NCBI GenBank assembly: GCA_937876375.1
Contig: CALEHY010000009.1
Location: 248,001 to 312,000 of the forward strand
Length of the DNA stretch: 64,000 nucleotides
Direction of reading: 5' to 3'
Source of the DNA: an uncultured Clostridia bacterium
GTDB lineage: Bacteria; Bacillota; Clostridia; Oscillospirales; Acutalibacteraceae
The notes under the pieces are model-generated. The model saw only the letters and a program-made list of their open reading frames with translations, was not told the origin of the DNA and ran no database searches. Made by a program: the position numbers and the translations under genes. Each line of letters starts with the position of its first letter. The first letter of the stretch is position 1. This document shows positions 1-7,914 of this stretch, piece by piece.

Positions 1-611
1 ATAACCATATTAGCAGCATTACGAATATCACGAGGTCCAAACTCTGGATTATCAAATCCCATCTCCTCTGGGGTGATAAGCTTGCCATAATTAACAGTAA
101 CATGAGCGCCAGCCTTAATTTTACCCTTACAACAAATAGCTACTGGCAAAACAGAGGCATTAGTAGCCTTTGCAATAACAGCAACACCAGCCTTGGCACG
201 CTGTGGAACACCATCCTTGTCCTTAATACGCTTACCCTCTGGGCAAATAGCCATTACATGACCCTCTTCAATAATCTTCTGTCCGTAGTCAATAGCAGAG
301 GTATCACCCTTACCACGCTTTACTGGGAAGCCATACATATGTGTAATAAACCAACCAGCAAGAGGATTGCTAAAAAGCTCGACCTTCGCCATAAAATGAA
401 GTGCTGGTACTTGCTTTGGTGATGCAACAAAAACTGGGTCAAATGCACAAGTGTGATTGATAGCAACTATGTAACGAGTACCCTCTGGTGGAAGGTTCTC
501 TAGTCCCTTATATTTCAAATGATAAACAAGCTTTAATAGAGGTCTAAACAATCCTTTAATAAAGCCATACATTTTGTAATGCTTAACCTGAGAGTAATCA
601 AATTCCTTCAT
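1..611 (-). CDS. plsC: 1-acyl-sn-glycerol-3-phosphate acyltransferase PlsC (3' end beyond window)
   Basis: Acylates lysophosphatidic acid to phosphatidic acid at the membrane. The visible 203 residues carry the family catalytic box NHTCAFDP (the NHx4D motif) near residue 52, and PEGKR near residue 128 in place of the common PEGTR. The start is fixed by translational coupling: the cmk stop and this ATG share one base (TGATG), with the Shine-Dalgarno inside the cmk end (GGAGAAA). The cmk-plsC pair is a common Clostridial arrangement. The C-terminus lies outside the window, so nothing can be said about its end. Family assignment is secure; acyl-donor preference is not visible. Confidence 0.9.
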   Translation of the reverse strand, partial: MKEFDYSQVKHYKMYGFIKGLFRPLLKLVYHLKYKGLENLPPEGTRYIVAINHTCAFDPVFVASPKQVPALHFMAKVELFSNPLAGWFITHMYGFPVKRGKGDTSAIDYGQKIIEEGHVMAICPEGKRIKDKDGVPQRAKAGVAVIAKATNASVLPVAICCKGKIKAGAHVTVNYGKLITPEEMGFDNPEFGPRDIRNAANMV

Positions 612-1270
612 CACATTTTCTCCTTAATAATATCAATAATAAGCTGGATAGACTGCTCCAAATCAAGCTCGGAGGTATCAGCCATAACACTCTCCTCACT
701 AGGCTTAAGTGGTGCAATCTCACGATGAGAGTCATTGTAATCACGCTCATTAACGTCAGCTAGAACGTCATCATATTTTACGTCCTCACCTTTTTCAATA
801 AGCTCCTTATATCTACGCTGTGCTCTGCACTCTGGAGAGGCAAAGAGAAAAATTTTAACCTCTGCATTAGGTAGAACAACTGTTGCGATATCTCTACCAT
901 CCATAATAACGCTATTCTCTCTGGCGATATTACGCTGTAAATCAAGAAGATATGCACGAACAGCAGGTATAGCAGATACTCTAGATGCTCCCATAGAAAT
1001 CTCTGGTGTACGGATGAACGCGGACACGTCCTCACCATCAAGATAGACTGCCTGTACACCATCAACATATTTTAGCTCAACAGTAATCTTGTCAAGGAGT
1101 GCAATAATATCATCGTCGTTATCAATAACGTCTGCACGAACGCAAGCCAAAGCAATAGTTCGATACAATGCACCAGTATCAACATAGATAAAGCCTAGCT
1201 CCTTTGCAGCAGCCTTAGCGATAGTGCTCTTGCCTGCTCCAGCAGGTCCGTCAATAGCAACATTAATCAT
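611..1270 (-). CDS. cmk: (d)CMP kinase
   Basis: Cytidylate kinase, phosphorylating CMP and dCMP to the diphosphates with ATP in pyrimidine nucleotide supply. The P-loop GPAGAGKST lies at residues 8-16, DTGALYR follows near 31, and MDGRDIATVV near 122 is the family substrate-binding segment. At 219 residues it has the usual length. The ATG is preceded by AAGAGG. It lies 12 nt after the flavoprotein gene and overlaps plsC by one base, so the three are probably one transcript. Confidence 0.96.
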   Translation of the reverse strand: MINVAIDGPAGAGKSTIAKAAAKELGFIYVDTGALYRTIALACVRADVIDNDDDIIALLDKITVELKYVDGVQAVYLDGEDVSAFIRTPEISMGASRVSAIPAVRAYLLDLQRNIARENSVIMDGRDIATVVLPNAEVKIFLFASPECRAQRRYKELIEKGEDVKYDDVLADVNERDYNDSHREIAPLKPSEESVMADTSELDLEQSIQLIIDIIKEKM

Positions 1271-1282
1271 AAAGTTTACCTC

Positions 1283-2506
1283 TTATATATTTTCTCCACA
1301 CAGATAGCCAGTCGAAAATGCGATTTGTAGATTAAAGCCACCGGTATATGCATCGACATCAATAACCTCACCAGCGAATGACAAGTTATCTATGATTTTT
1401 GATTTCATTGTTTTTGGATTAATTTCCTTGGTATTAACGCCACCAGAGGTGATAATAGCTTCCTCAATAGGTCTAAAGTCAGAGATATTAAGACGAATAT
1501 TCTTAATCAAATGAGTGAGAGCTAGCCTCTGCTCCTTTGTTATCTGATTAACCTTGGTTGATGGTTCAATACCACTCAGCTTTACTATAACAGGAATTAT
1601 CTTGTTTGGTAAGAGTTTTGACAAAGAGTTTAGAAAATCTTTATTATTAAACTCTGCAAAATCACGCTGAATACGCTTGTCCAGTGCTTGTTCATCAAGT
1701 GCTGGCTTTAAATCAAGCAGGATAGAGTAATTATGCTGTGTTGGTTTCGTCATATGGCACGACGCTGACAGTATAATCGGCCCACTTACACCATAATGAG
1801 TGAATATCATTTCACCAAAATCATCATATATCTCCTTGTCGCCATCAAATAATTTAATAGACACATTCTTTAGCGACAAGCCCTGAAGCTTTGGAATATA
1901 GTTATTAGACACCACAAGTGGCACAAGGTGTGGCTCGATATAGGTCACGCTATGGCCAACGGATGAAGCAAGCGCATATCCATCACCAGTTGATCCAGTG
2001 GTAGGATAGCTACGACCACCTGTGCAGATCGCAACAGCGTCGCAGTCCATCTGTGTGCCATCATCAAGAACGACAGCCTTGATAATATTATCCTCTAAAA
2101 CAAAGGATTTAACCGTGCCATTAATAATTTTAGCACCGGATGAGGTAGCATTGTTCACCAATGCATCAACAATATCAACAGCCTTGTCAGATACTGGAAA
2201 GACACGATTGCCACGCTCTATCTTGGTTGGAACACCCATCTCCTCAATAAGTGCAATCGTATCATATGGCATAAAGGACGAAAACGCAGAATACATAAAT
2301 CTAGGATTCCGAGGGACATTGGCAATCAAGTCCTCAATATCAAAGCAAGCATTTGTAACATTGCATCGACCCTTGCCAGTAATCATAACCTTTCGTGCTG
2401 GACGAGGCATCTTTTCTATAATAGTGACGTCGTCACCTTTTTTTGCTGCTTGGGCACCTGCAACAAGACCTGCTGCACCAGCACCAATAATAACAATTTT
2501 TCTCAT
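1283..2506 (-). CDS. BaiN/HI0933-family NAD(P)/FAD-dependent oxidoreductase
   Basis: A flavoprotein of the HI0933/YhiN/BaiN family (407 residues, normal length). The N-terminal FAD-binding Rossmann motif is GAGAAGLVAG at residues 8-17. The family signature GKGRCNVTNA lies near residue 44, and the C-terminal FAD-contact segment AGEVIDVDAYTGGFN near 377. One member acts in bile-acid 7-dehydroxylation, but most have no known substrate and I do not assign one. The gene is 14 nt behind the ABC-F gene; no clear Shine-Dalgarno precedes the ATG, so coupling to upstream translation is plausible. It commonly sits beside cmk in Clostridia. Confidence 0.88.
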   Translation of the reverse strand: MRKIVIIGAGAAGLVAGAQAAKKGDDVTIIEKMPRPARKVMITGKGRCNVTNACFDIEDLIANVPRNPRFMYSAFSSFMPYDTIALIEEMGVPTKIERGNRVFPVSDKAVDIVDALVNNATSSGAKIINGTVKSFVLEDNIIKAVVLDDGTQMDCDAVAICTGGRSYPTTGSTGDGYALASSVGHSVTYIEPHLVPLVVSNNYIPKLQGLSLKNVSIKLFDGDKEIYDDFGEMIFTHYGVSGPIILSASCHMTKPTQHNYSILLDLKPALDEQALDKRIQRDFAEFNNKDFLNSLSKLLPNKIIPVIVKLSGIEPSTKVNQITKEQRLALTHLIKNIRLNISDFRPIEEAIITSGGVNTKEINPKTMKSKIIDNLSFAGEVIDVDAYTGGFNLQIAFSTGYLCGENI

Positions 2507-2520
2507 AAAAATATTATAAA

Positions 2521-4419
2521 TTAATCGTCACACTCTGTCAACAATTCAGAGAGCTGCTCCCACTCCTCATAAAGTGAGTCACGCTTTAGAGTTTTGCTCT
2601 CCAAATCTGCTGTAAGTGACATTAGTTCCTCATAAGGAGCTGTAGATAATTTTTCGTTAATTTCTTCTATTTCAAGTTCGATATCCTCTATCTCCTGCTC
2701 ACACCTTGTAAAGCGTGTGCGAGCCTTACGAAGCTGGGACTGACGCTCCTTCTTAAGCTTATAGTCATTAGGTTTCTTTTCCTCTGGCTTCTTTTCAACA
2801 ACAGTAGGAGCGATATCAGCCTTTTTTGCAATATATTCATCATAATTGCCAAGGTATTCGTTAACACCGGTAGGGGTTAGCTCTAGAACTCTAGTAGCAA
2901 GCTTGTTGATAAAATATCTATCGTGAGACACAATTAGCATTGTACCATCGTAATCGGTAAGAGTTTTCTCTAACTCCTCACGAGAGAATGCATCCAAATG
3001 GTTAGTAGGCTCATCAAGTAGTAGGAAATTGAACTTACCTAACATAAGCTTAAGAAGAGCTACACGAGCACGCTCTCCGCCAGAGCAATCGGACAAACGC
3101 TTAAACACATCGTCACCCTTGAACAAGAATGCAGCAAGAGCAGAACGAACAGAGGTTTCGGTCATTGCTGGGAAATTGGACCACACCTCTTCAAGAGCTG
3201 TCTTGTTCAAATCCAGCTTTGCTTGTACCTGGTCAAAATAGCCAGTGAACACATTAGCACCAAATTTGAAATATCCACCGTCAGCGTTGTAGTCTTGCAT
3301 AAGTATTTTTAGCAAGGTTGTTTTGCCACAGCCATTGTCACCAAGGAGGAAAACTCGCTCTCCTCTTTTTACGCCAAATGATGCTGATGAAAAAATCTCC
3401 TTGTTACCAAATGATTTTGACAAATCACGAACGTCGAGCACGTCCTCACCACTAATGCATTTTGGGGTAAAATCGAATCGAATACGAGCCACCTTGCTGT
3501 CTGGCACAACGAGCTGTGCCTTAATACGCTCGATAACCTTTTCCTTGCTTTCAGCTGTTTTGATATTCTTTTCTCTATTCCAGCGTCTTTGCTGTTCAAT
3601 AATACCCTCTAGACGCTCAATCTCCTTCATATCATTTTCGTACTTGTCCTCGATAGCCTTTTGCTCTGCTGCCTTTTTTACAAGGAATTCAGAATAGTTA
3701 CCGATATAGCAACGACATTTGCCATTCTCAATCTCGATAGTCTTGTTAGTAATCTTATCAAGAAAATATCTATCATGGGAGATAATAAGACAAGCACCAC
3801 TAAAATCCTTTAAAAATCCCTCTAGCCATTCTACAGCCTTGATGTCAAGGTGGTTAGTAGGCTCATCAAGGATGAGAAAATCAGCCTTTGACAAAAGCAG
3901 CTTTGCAAGAATGAGCTTTGAGCGTTGACCACCAGAGAGCTTTGAGGTAGGCATAGAGAAATCGTCCTCACTAAAGCCAAGACCAATAAGTGCAGAACGA
4001 GTCATACTCTTGTATGTTAATCCACCGTCACGAGTGAACAGCTCTGTTAGTCTATCTTGACGCTCGATATTAGCATTAGTATCACCAATGCCCTTTGTAA
4101 GATTATCAGCAATGAGCTCTAGCTCCTTTTCCATCTCAATCAAATCGTCAAAAACAGAAATAAGCTCATCGTAAACGGTCTTGCTCTCTGAACAAGTATG
4201 CTGTTCCATATATCCTAGTCTTGCATTCTTTGATATAAAACATGCGCCACTATCAGCAGTATACTCACCAGTAATCAGCTTGAACAAAGAGGTCTTGCCA
4301 GCACCATTGCAGCCAATAAGACCCACCTTTTCCCTTTCCTTAATATCGAACGATACATTAGAAAAAAGAGTGTTCTCACCAAAGGACAATGTTAAATTTT
4401 GGACGTCTAAAATTGCCAT
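2521..4419 (-). CDS. ABC-F family ATP-binding protein (ribosome-associated)
   Basis: A soluble protein with two ABC ATPase domains and no membrane segment, typical of ABC-F translation factors. Domain 1 has Walker A GCNGAGKT near residue 36, signature LSGGQRSKL near 160 and Walker B LILDEPTNHLD. Domain 2 has GDNGCGKT near 360, CSGGERARV near 445 and LLLDEPTNHLD. The linker between them is charged and helical. The last ~90 residues (540-632) are a Lys/Glu-rich coiled coil, as in Uup/YdiF-type members. ABC-F proteins act at the ribosomal E site or in antibiotic protection; this coiled-coil layout suggests housekeeping rather than resistance, which is inference. GGAG precedes the ATG. Confidence 0.92.
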   Translation of the reverse strand: MAILDVQNLTLSFGENTLFSNVSFDIKEREKVGLIGCNGAGKTSLFKLITGEYTADSGACFISKNARLGYMEQHTCSESKTVYDELISVFDDLIEMEKELELIADNLTKGIGDTNANIERQDRLTELFTRDGGLTYKSMTRSALIGLGFSEDDFSMPTSKLSGGQRSKLILAKLLLSKADFLILDEPTNHLDIKAVEWLEGFLKDFSGACLIISHDRYFLDKITNKTIEIENGKCRCYIGNYSEFLVKKAAEQKAIEDKYENDMKEIERLEGIIEQQRRWNREKNIKTAESKEKVIERIKAQLVVPDSKVARIRFDFTPKCISGEDVLDVRDLSKSFGNKEIFSSASFGVKRGERVFLLGDNGCGKTTLLKILMQDYNADGGYFKFGANVFTGYFDQVQAKLDLNKTALEEVWSNFPAMTETSVRSALAAFLFKGDDVFKRLSDCSGGERARVALLKLMLGKFNFLLLDEPTNHLDAFSREELEKTLTDYDGTMLIVSHDRYFINKLATRVLELTPTGVNEYLGNYDEYIAKKADIAPTVVEKKPEEKKPNDYKLKKERQSQLRKARTRFTRCEQEIEDIELEIEEINEKLSTAPYEELMSLTADLESKTLKRDSLYEEWEQLSELLTECDD

Positions 4420-4467
4420 AGTAACTCCAATTAAACAAATAATATTAGTATTTTACTACAAAATTGC

Positions 4468-4496
4468 TTGAATGTGAAGAATAAATTTGATATTAT
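4468..4496 (+). promoter_or_regulatory. SigA-type promoter of manA
   Basis: TTGAAT (4468-4473), 17-nt spacer, TATTAT (4491-4496), about 30 nt before the manA start. It fits the position and the consensus, but has no experimental support. Confidence 0.6.
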
Positions 4497-4528
4497 ACAA
4501 TTACAAATCATAGAAAGAGACAAATTTT

Positions 4529-5464
4529 ATGGAGATATTAAAGCTTAATCCTGTATTCAAGGACTATATTTGGGGTGGCAATCGTCTAAAGGACGACTAC
4601 GGATTTGACACTGGATATGACAAGACAGCAGAGGGCTGGATGCTTGCATGCCACAAGGATGGCATGAACACTATCGATGGTGGCGAGTATGACAATATGG
4701 AGCTACAAGAGGTTATCGATAAGGTTGGACTTAAAAATCTTGCTGGTGAAAATGCAACAAAGTTCCCTTATTTTCCAGTTCTAATCAAGCTAATTGACGC
4801 ATACGATAATCTATCCATTCAGGTACACCCTGATGACAAATATGCTAGAGAGGTAGAAAACGAGTTTGGCAAAACAGAAATGTGGTATGTGCTCGACGCT
4901 ACTGACGATGCAAAGCTTGTATACGGATTCAAGGACAAAATCACTAGCGAAGAATTCAGAGCATCTATTGAGGATAATACTCTAATGGACAAGCTCAATA
5001 GCGTTAATGTTAAAAAGGGCGATTTGTTCTTCATCGAGGCTGGTACAGTGCATGCTATCGGCAAGGGCGCATTAATTGCAGAAATACAGCAAAACAGCAA
5101 CTGCACATACAGAGTGTACGACTACGGTCGTGTTGGCAAGGACGGAAAGCCAAGAGAGCTACACATTGACAAAGCTGTCGACGTTAGTCTAACAGAGCCT
5201 GCAAAGCAACCGGTAATCAATTTTGCAAATGAGAACGACTGTGTACTAGCAGAATGCGACTTGTTCAAGGTAGAAAAGCACAATGTTACAAATAGCATTA
5301 CACTCTGCACTGATAAAACTAGCTTTAATCACATATTGGTAATTAATGGTAATGGAGATATCAATGGCAGAGATGCAAAAAAGGGTGACAGTTTCTTCGT
5401 TCCAGCTGGATATGGTGAATACAAAATTAATGGTAAAATCGAAATAATTGTCACAAAAATTTAA
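4529..5464 (+). CDS. manA: Class I mannose-6-phosphate isomerase
   Basis: Zinc-dependent interconversion of mannose-6-phosphate and fructose-6-phosphate, feeding mannose use or GDP-mannose synthesis. It is a 311-residue short form as in Bacillus. Metal ligands are visible as QVHPDD (Gln98, His100), Glu117 (KTEMWY) and His175 in AGTVHAIGKG; YRVYDYGR at 184-191 holds the family active-site Arg. It is the only gene on the plus strand here, divergent from the ABC-F operon, with its own promoter. A strong hairpin terminator follows directly. Confidence 0.94.
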   Translation: MEILKLNPVFKDYIWGGNRLKDDYGFDTGYDKTAEGWMLACHKDGMNTIDGGEYDNMELQEVIDKVGLKNLAGENATKFPYFPVLIKLIDAYDNLSIQVHPDDKYAREVENEFGKTEMWYVLDATDDAKLVYGFKDKITSEEFRASIEDNTLMDKLNSVNVKKGDLFFIEAGTVHAIGKGALIAEIQQNSNCTYRVYDYGRVGKDGKPRELHIDKAVDVSLTEPAKQPVINFANENDCVLAECDLFKVEKHNVTNSITLCTDKTSFNHILVINGNGDINGRDAKKGDSFFVPAGYGEYKINGKIEIIVTKI

Positions 5465-5474
5465 TTAAAAGAAT

Positions 5475-5520
5475 AAAATCACTCCTTTATGATAATACTA
5501 AATCAAAAGGAGTGATTTTT
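5475..5520 (+). terminator. manA terminator hairpin that also holds the DUF378 ribosome binding site
   Basis: A perfect 14-bp stem (5475-5488 with 5506-5519) and 17-nt loop, ending in a run of T. The 3' arm contains AAAGGAG, which is the Shine-Dalgarno of the gene starting at 5522. Read-through RNA from manA would therefore hide that site. Confidence 0.8.
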
Positions 5521-5521
5521 T

Positions 5522-5728
5522 ATGAAGATAGTTGATAGAATCGCATTAATACTGACTATTATCGGTGGCATCAACTGGGGCTGTATTGGCATATTTAAAT
5601 TTGACTTGGTAGCGTGGATATTCGGTGGACAAGACGCTGTATTATCAAGAATAATTTACACGCTAGTAGGTCTATCAGCAATATGGTGCATCAGCTTACT
5701 ATTCAAAAGCAGAGAGCTAGAGGACTAA
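5522..5728 (+). CDS. DUF378 small membrane protein
   Basis: A 68-residue integral membrane protein of the DUF378 (YuzA-like) family, with two hydrophobic helices (about 7-25 and 42-61) and the family motif GGINWG near residues 15-20. Function is unknown across the family. The Shine-Dalgarno AAAGGAG is 8-10 nt before the ATG but lies within the 3' arm of the manA terminator hairpin. Confidence 0.85.
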   Translation: MKIVDRIALILTIIGGINWGCIGIFKFDLVAWIFGGQDAVLSRIIYTLVGLSAIWCISLLFKSRELED

Positions 5729-5758
5729 TTGAGGGGTTGAATCCCCTCTTTTCTATTT

Positions 5759-6460
5759 TTAGAACAACGCTTTTTCCATCTCAGTACGGATTTTTGATAA
5801 AATCCTCTTTTCTAGGCGTGATATGTACGATTGGGATATTCCCATTTTATCTGCAAGCTCCTTTTGGGTATGAATTTGTGTACCGTATAATCCGAATCTC
5901 TGTGCCATAATATCACGCTCCTTTGATGGCAAGGTCGATACAATATGCATAAGCAGGCGTTTTTCATCGTCGTACTCTATCTCTTGAGATATTTCATCCG
6001 GCTCTGTGCCAAGAACGTCACGCAGTGTCAGTTCATTTCCGTCCCAATCGACTGACAACGGCTCATCAAATGACAGCTCTGTTTTTGCGCTCTTCACCTT
6101 GCGAAGATACATAAGAATTTCGTTCTCGATGCACCTAGAAGCATAAGTGGCTAGTTTAATATTTTTGTTTGGGTCAAAGGTCTTTACAGCCTTCATTAGA
6201 CCGATAGTACCTATTGATACCAAATCCTCTGCTGTTGCAGTTGGTGACTCAAATTTCTTTGAAATATAGACCACCAGTCGCAAATTATGAGTGATAAGCA
6301 AGTCACGATGATCCTCGATACCATTTCGTAGCTCATCAAGGACTGTTTCCTCTTCCTCAACAGTGAGTGGTGGTGGTAAGGTTTCTGGACCATTGATATA
6401 ATGACAAAAATTCTTGTCAAAATATTTTCTAATTATAATAGATATAAATTTCTTAAACAT
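5759..6460 (-). CDS. sigE: RNA polymerase sporulation sigma factor SigE
   Basis: The mother-cell sigma factor of early sporulation. The 233 residues start with a basic amphipathic pro-sequence of about 25-30 residues ending near the conserved YINGPETLPPPL, matching the pro-sigma-E layout of Bacillus subtilis. Region 2 (NLRLVVYISKKF, DLVSIGTIGLMKAV, YASRCIENEILMYLR) and region 4 (LADKMGISQSYISRLEKRIL) are intact. It lies 8 nt behind spoIIGA, whose product cleaves the pro-sequence, forming the classic spoIIG operon. GAGGTG precedes the ATG. Confidence 0.96.
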   Translation of the reverse strand: MFKKFISIIIRKYFDKNFCHYINGPETLPPPLTVEEEETVLDELRNGIEDHRDLLITHNLRLVVYISKKFESPTATAEDLVSIGTIGLMKAVKTFDPNKNIKLATYASRCIENEILMYLRKVKSAKTELSFDEPLSVDWDGNELTLRDVLGTEPDEISQEIEYDDEKRLLMHIVSTLPSKERDIMAQRFGLYGTQIHTQKELADKMGISQSYISRLEKRILSKIRTEMEKALF

Positions 6461-6468
6461 AGTACACC

Positions 6469-7272
6469 TCAGACAGATAATATTTCGGGATTTAAAACAG
6501 CTGAAATGCTGTCGCTACTCATATCAGATGACAAAGCGATATAAGCATTCTCTATCACCTCGCTACCCTTTGGAGTTTTTACAACAACCTTTTTAGGTTT
6601 AAATGCTGGTAAAAGGCAATGACCATTGATTGACGAGGTTGGAACATATCGAACGCAACTATTCCCTACCAAATGTTCTACAATATCGCTATTAACAACA
6701 ATAACTGGACAATTAGAGAATGGCTCACGAAGATGGTTTCCAGTATCTAACATAGCAAGCATTACAGCACGCTCACCATTGTTCTCTATCACCAAAGTGT
6801 ACAGTTCTCTTGACGATAGGACACGATTGTACACCCTAACGACCAACGATGATATTACATATGCCACAAATCCAGACAGCACAAGTGCTCTAGCAGAAAT
6901 ATTGAAATATACAGCCGAATTATTAATAGCAACATTGTCATTGTTAAATATCATATATAATCCAACGACTACTCCAAGAATAATTAAGCTAGAAAATAAA
7001 AAAATTGCGATACAAAGCACAAATGATTTCAGCCTGTAATGTGAAAATGCAATTAGAACAATAACAATCGCAGACAAGACCTTTGATACCGATACTATGT
7101 AAAATGGCAATTCATCTAATAGAATAATGAAAGAATACAGCCCACCAAATACCGACGCAAACACCATACGGATAGTAGATGCTGATTTCTTGGCTAGCTT
7201 CGACGTGATTTGTAGCACAAAGAATGTCATAAAAAAATTCACTACGAACAGTGTGTCAATATAGATAACAAT
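6469..7272 (-). CDS. spoIIGA: Sigma-E processing peptidase SpoIIGA, probably starting at ATT
   Basis: A membrane-embedded aspartic-type protease that matures pro-sigma-E at the sporulation septum. Five hydrophobic segments fill roughly the first 150 residues; the catalytic-type motif LDTGN lies near residue 176 in the cytoplasmic half. The first ATG or GTG in frame (GTG at 7242) has no Shine-Dalgarno and truncates the conserved N-terminus. Ten codons upstream, an ATT at 7270-7272 sits 7 nt after a perfect AGGAGG and adds residues giving YIDTLFVVNFF, which resembles the family start (MKIYLDVIWLLNF in B. subtilis). I therefore place the start at ATT. The start codon is inference; the gene identity is secure. 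Confidence 0.88.
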   Translation of the reverse strand: MVIYIDTLFVVNFFMTFFVLQITSKLAKKSASTIRMVFASVFGGLYSFIILLDELPFYIVSVSKVLSAIVIVLIAFSHYRLKSFVLCIAIFLFSSLIILGVVVGLYMIFNNDNVAINNSAVYFNISARALVLSGFVAYVISSLVVRVYNRVLSSRELYTLVIENNGERAVMLAMLDTGNHLREPFSNCPVIVVNSDIVEHLVGNSCVRYVPTSSINGHCLLPAFKPKKVVVKTPKGSEVIENAYIALSSDMSSDSISAVLNPEILSV

Positions 7273-7317
7273 AAAAATACCTCCTCACAGGTCCATTATA
7301 GACCTATAAGGAGGTAT
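7273..7317 (-). terminator. Terminator of the cyclophilin gene, overlapping spoIIGA initiation signals
   Basis: On the minus strand a 9-bp stem (7277-7285 with 7309-7317), a small internal loop, and a 5-bp upper stem (7289-7293 with 7301-7305) are followed by TTTTT at 7277-7273. The lower 3' arm contains the AGGAGG of spoIIGA and the T run leads into its ATT start. Confidence 0.7.
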
Positions 7318-7327
7318 AATTTGTCAT
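7295..7327 (-). promoter_or_regulatory. Candidate spoIIG promoter with long spacer
   Basis: Minus-strand ATGACA (7322-7327), a 21-nt spacer, and consensus TATAAT (7295-7300). The B. subtilis spoIIG promoter is known for an overlong 22-nt spacer that needs Spo0A~P. I find no exact Spo0A box (TGTCGAA) here; TGACAAA at 7320-7326 differs from the TGNCGAA consensus at one position. Confidence 0.45.
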
Positions 7328-7335
7328 ATTAAAGA

Positions 7336-7896
7336 TTAGTCAATAATTTCTATTGTTTCAATCACAACATCGTATACTGGCTTGTCACCCATACCACAAC
7401 GAACAGCAGCGATATCATCAAGAACGTCCTCACCCTCATAAAGCATACCGAATACTGTATGATGGAAATCAAGCCAAGGTGTGCCACCCTTTTGCTTGTA
7501 TGTTTCAACAACGTCCTCTGCAAAGCCACCCTGTGCACCAATCTGCTCCATCTGAGATAGCAAATTCTCTGGAACTGACTTTGCCTGTACAATGAAGAAC
7601 TGTGAGCCATTAGTATTAGGACCACTATTTGCCATTGATAGAGCACCATAGTAATTTCTAGCGTCTAGAGAGAACTCATCCTCAAACTTTGTGCCCCAAA
7701 TTGACTCGCCACCCATACCGGTACCAGTTGGGTCGCCACCCTGAATCATAAAGTCCTTGATAACACGATGGAAGATAAGTCCGTCATAATATCCATTCTT
7801 TGCATGGGTTGTAAAATTCTCAACAGTCTTTGGCGCTGCCTCTGGATTGAGGTCGAATTTCATATCACCCATATTTGTTTTAATAATAGCTTCCAT
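7336..7896 (-). CDS. Cyclophilin-type peptidyl-prolyl cis-trans isomerase
   Basis: Cytoplasmic peptidyl-prolyl isomerase of the cyclophilin fold (186 residues). Active-site elements are visible: FHRVIKDFMIQGGDPTGTG (Arg/Phe/Gln core), MANSGPNTNGSQFFI, and WLDFHHTVFG, where Trp and His match the family. The in-frame codon at 7914 is a TTG that overlaps the Shine-Dalgarno (GAAAGGAA), so the ATG at 7896 is chosen. It follows the GH25 gene by 18 nt and is probably co-transcribed with it. There is no signal peptide. Confidence 0.94.
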   Translation of the reverse strand: MEAIIKTNMGDMKFDLNPEAAPKTVENFTTHAKNGYYDGLIFHRVIKDFMIQGGDPTGTGMGGESIWGTKFEDEFSLDARNYYGALSMANSGPNTNGSQFFIVQAKSVPENLLSQMEQIGAQGGFAEDVVETYKQKGGTPWLDFHHTVFGMLYEGEDVLDDIAAVRCGMGDKPVYDVVIETIEIID

Positions 7897-7914
7897 AATA
7901 TATATTCCTTTCAA

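Noticed and set aside
102..422. Plus-strand 106-codon frame inside plsC
   Set aside because: It is the shadow of the conserved plsC frame, with no ribosome site or recognisable domain.
2022..2519. Plus-strand 165-codon frame opposite the flavoprotein
   Set aside because: Shadow frame of a clearly conserved gene; no start signal.
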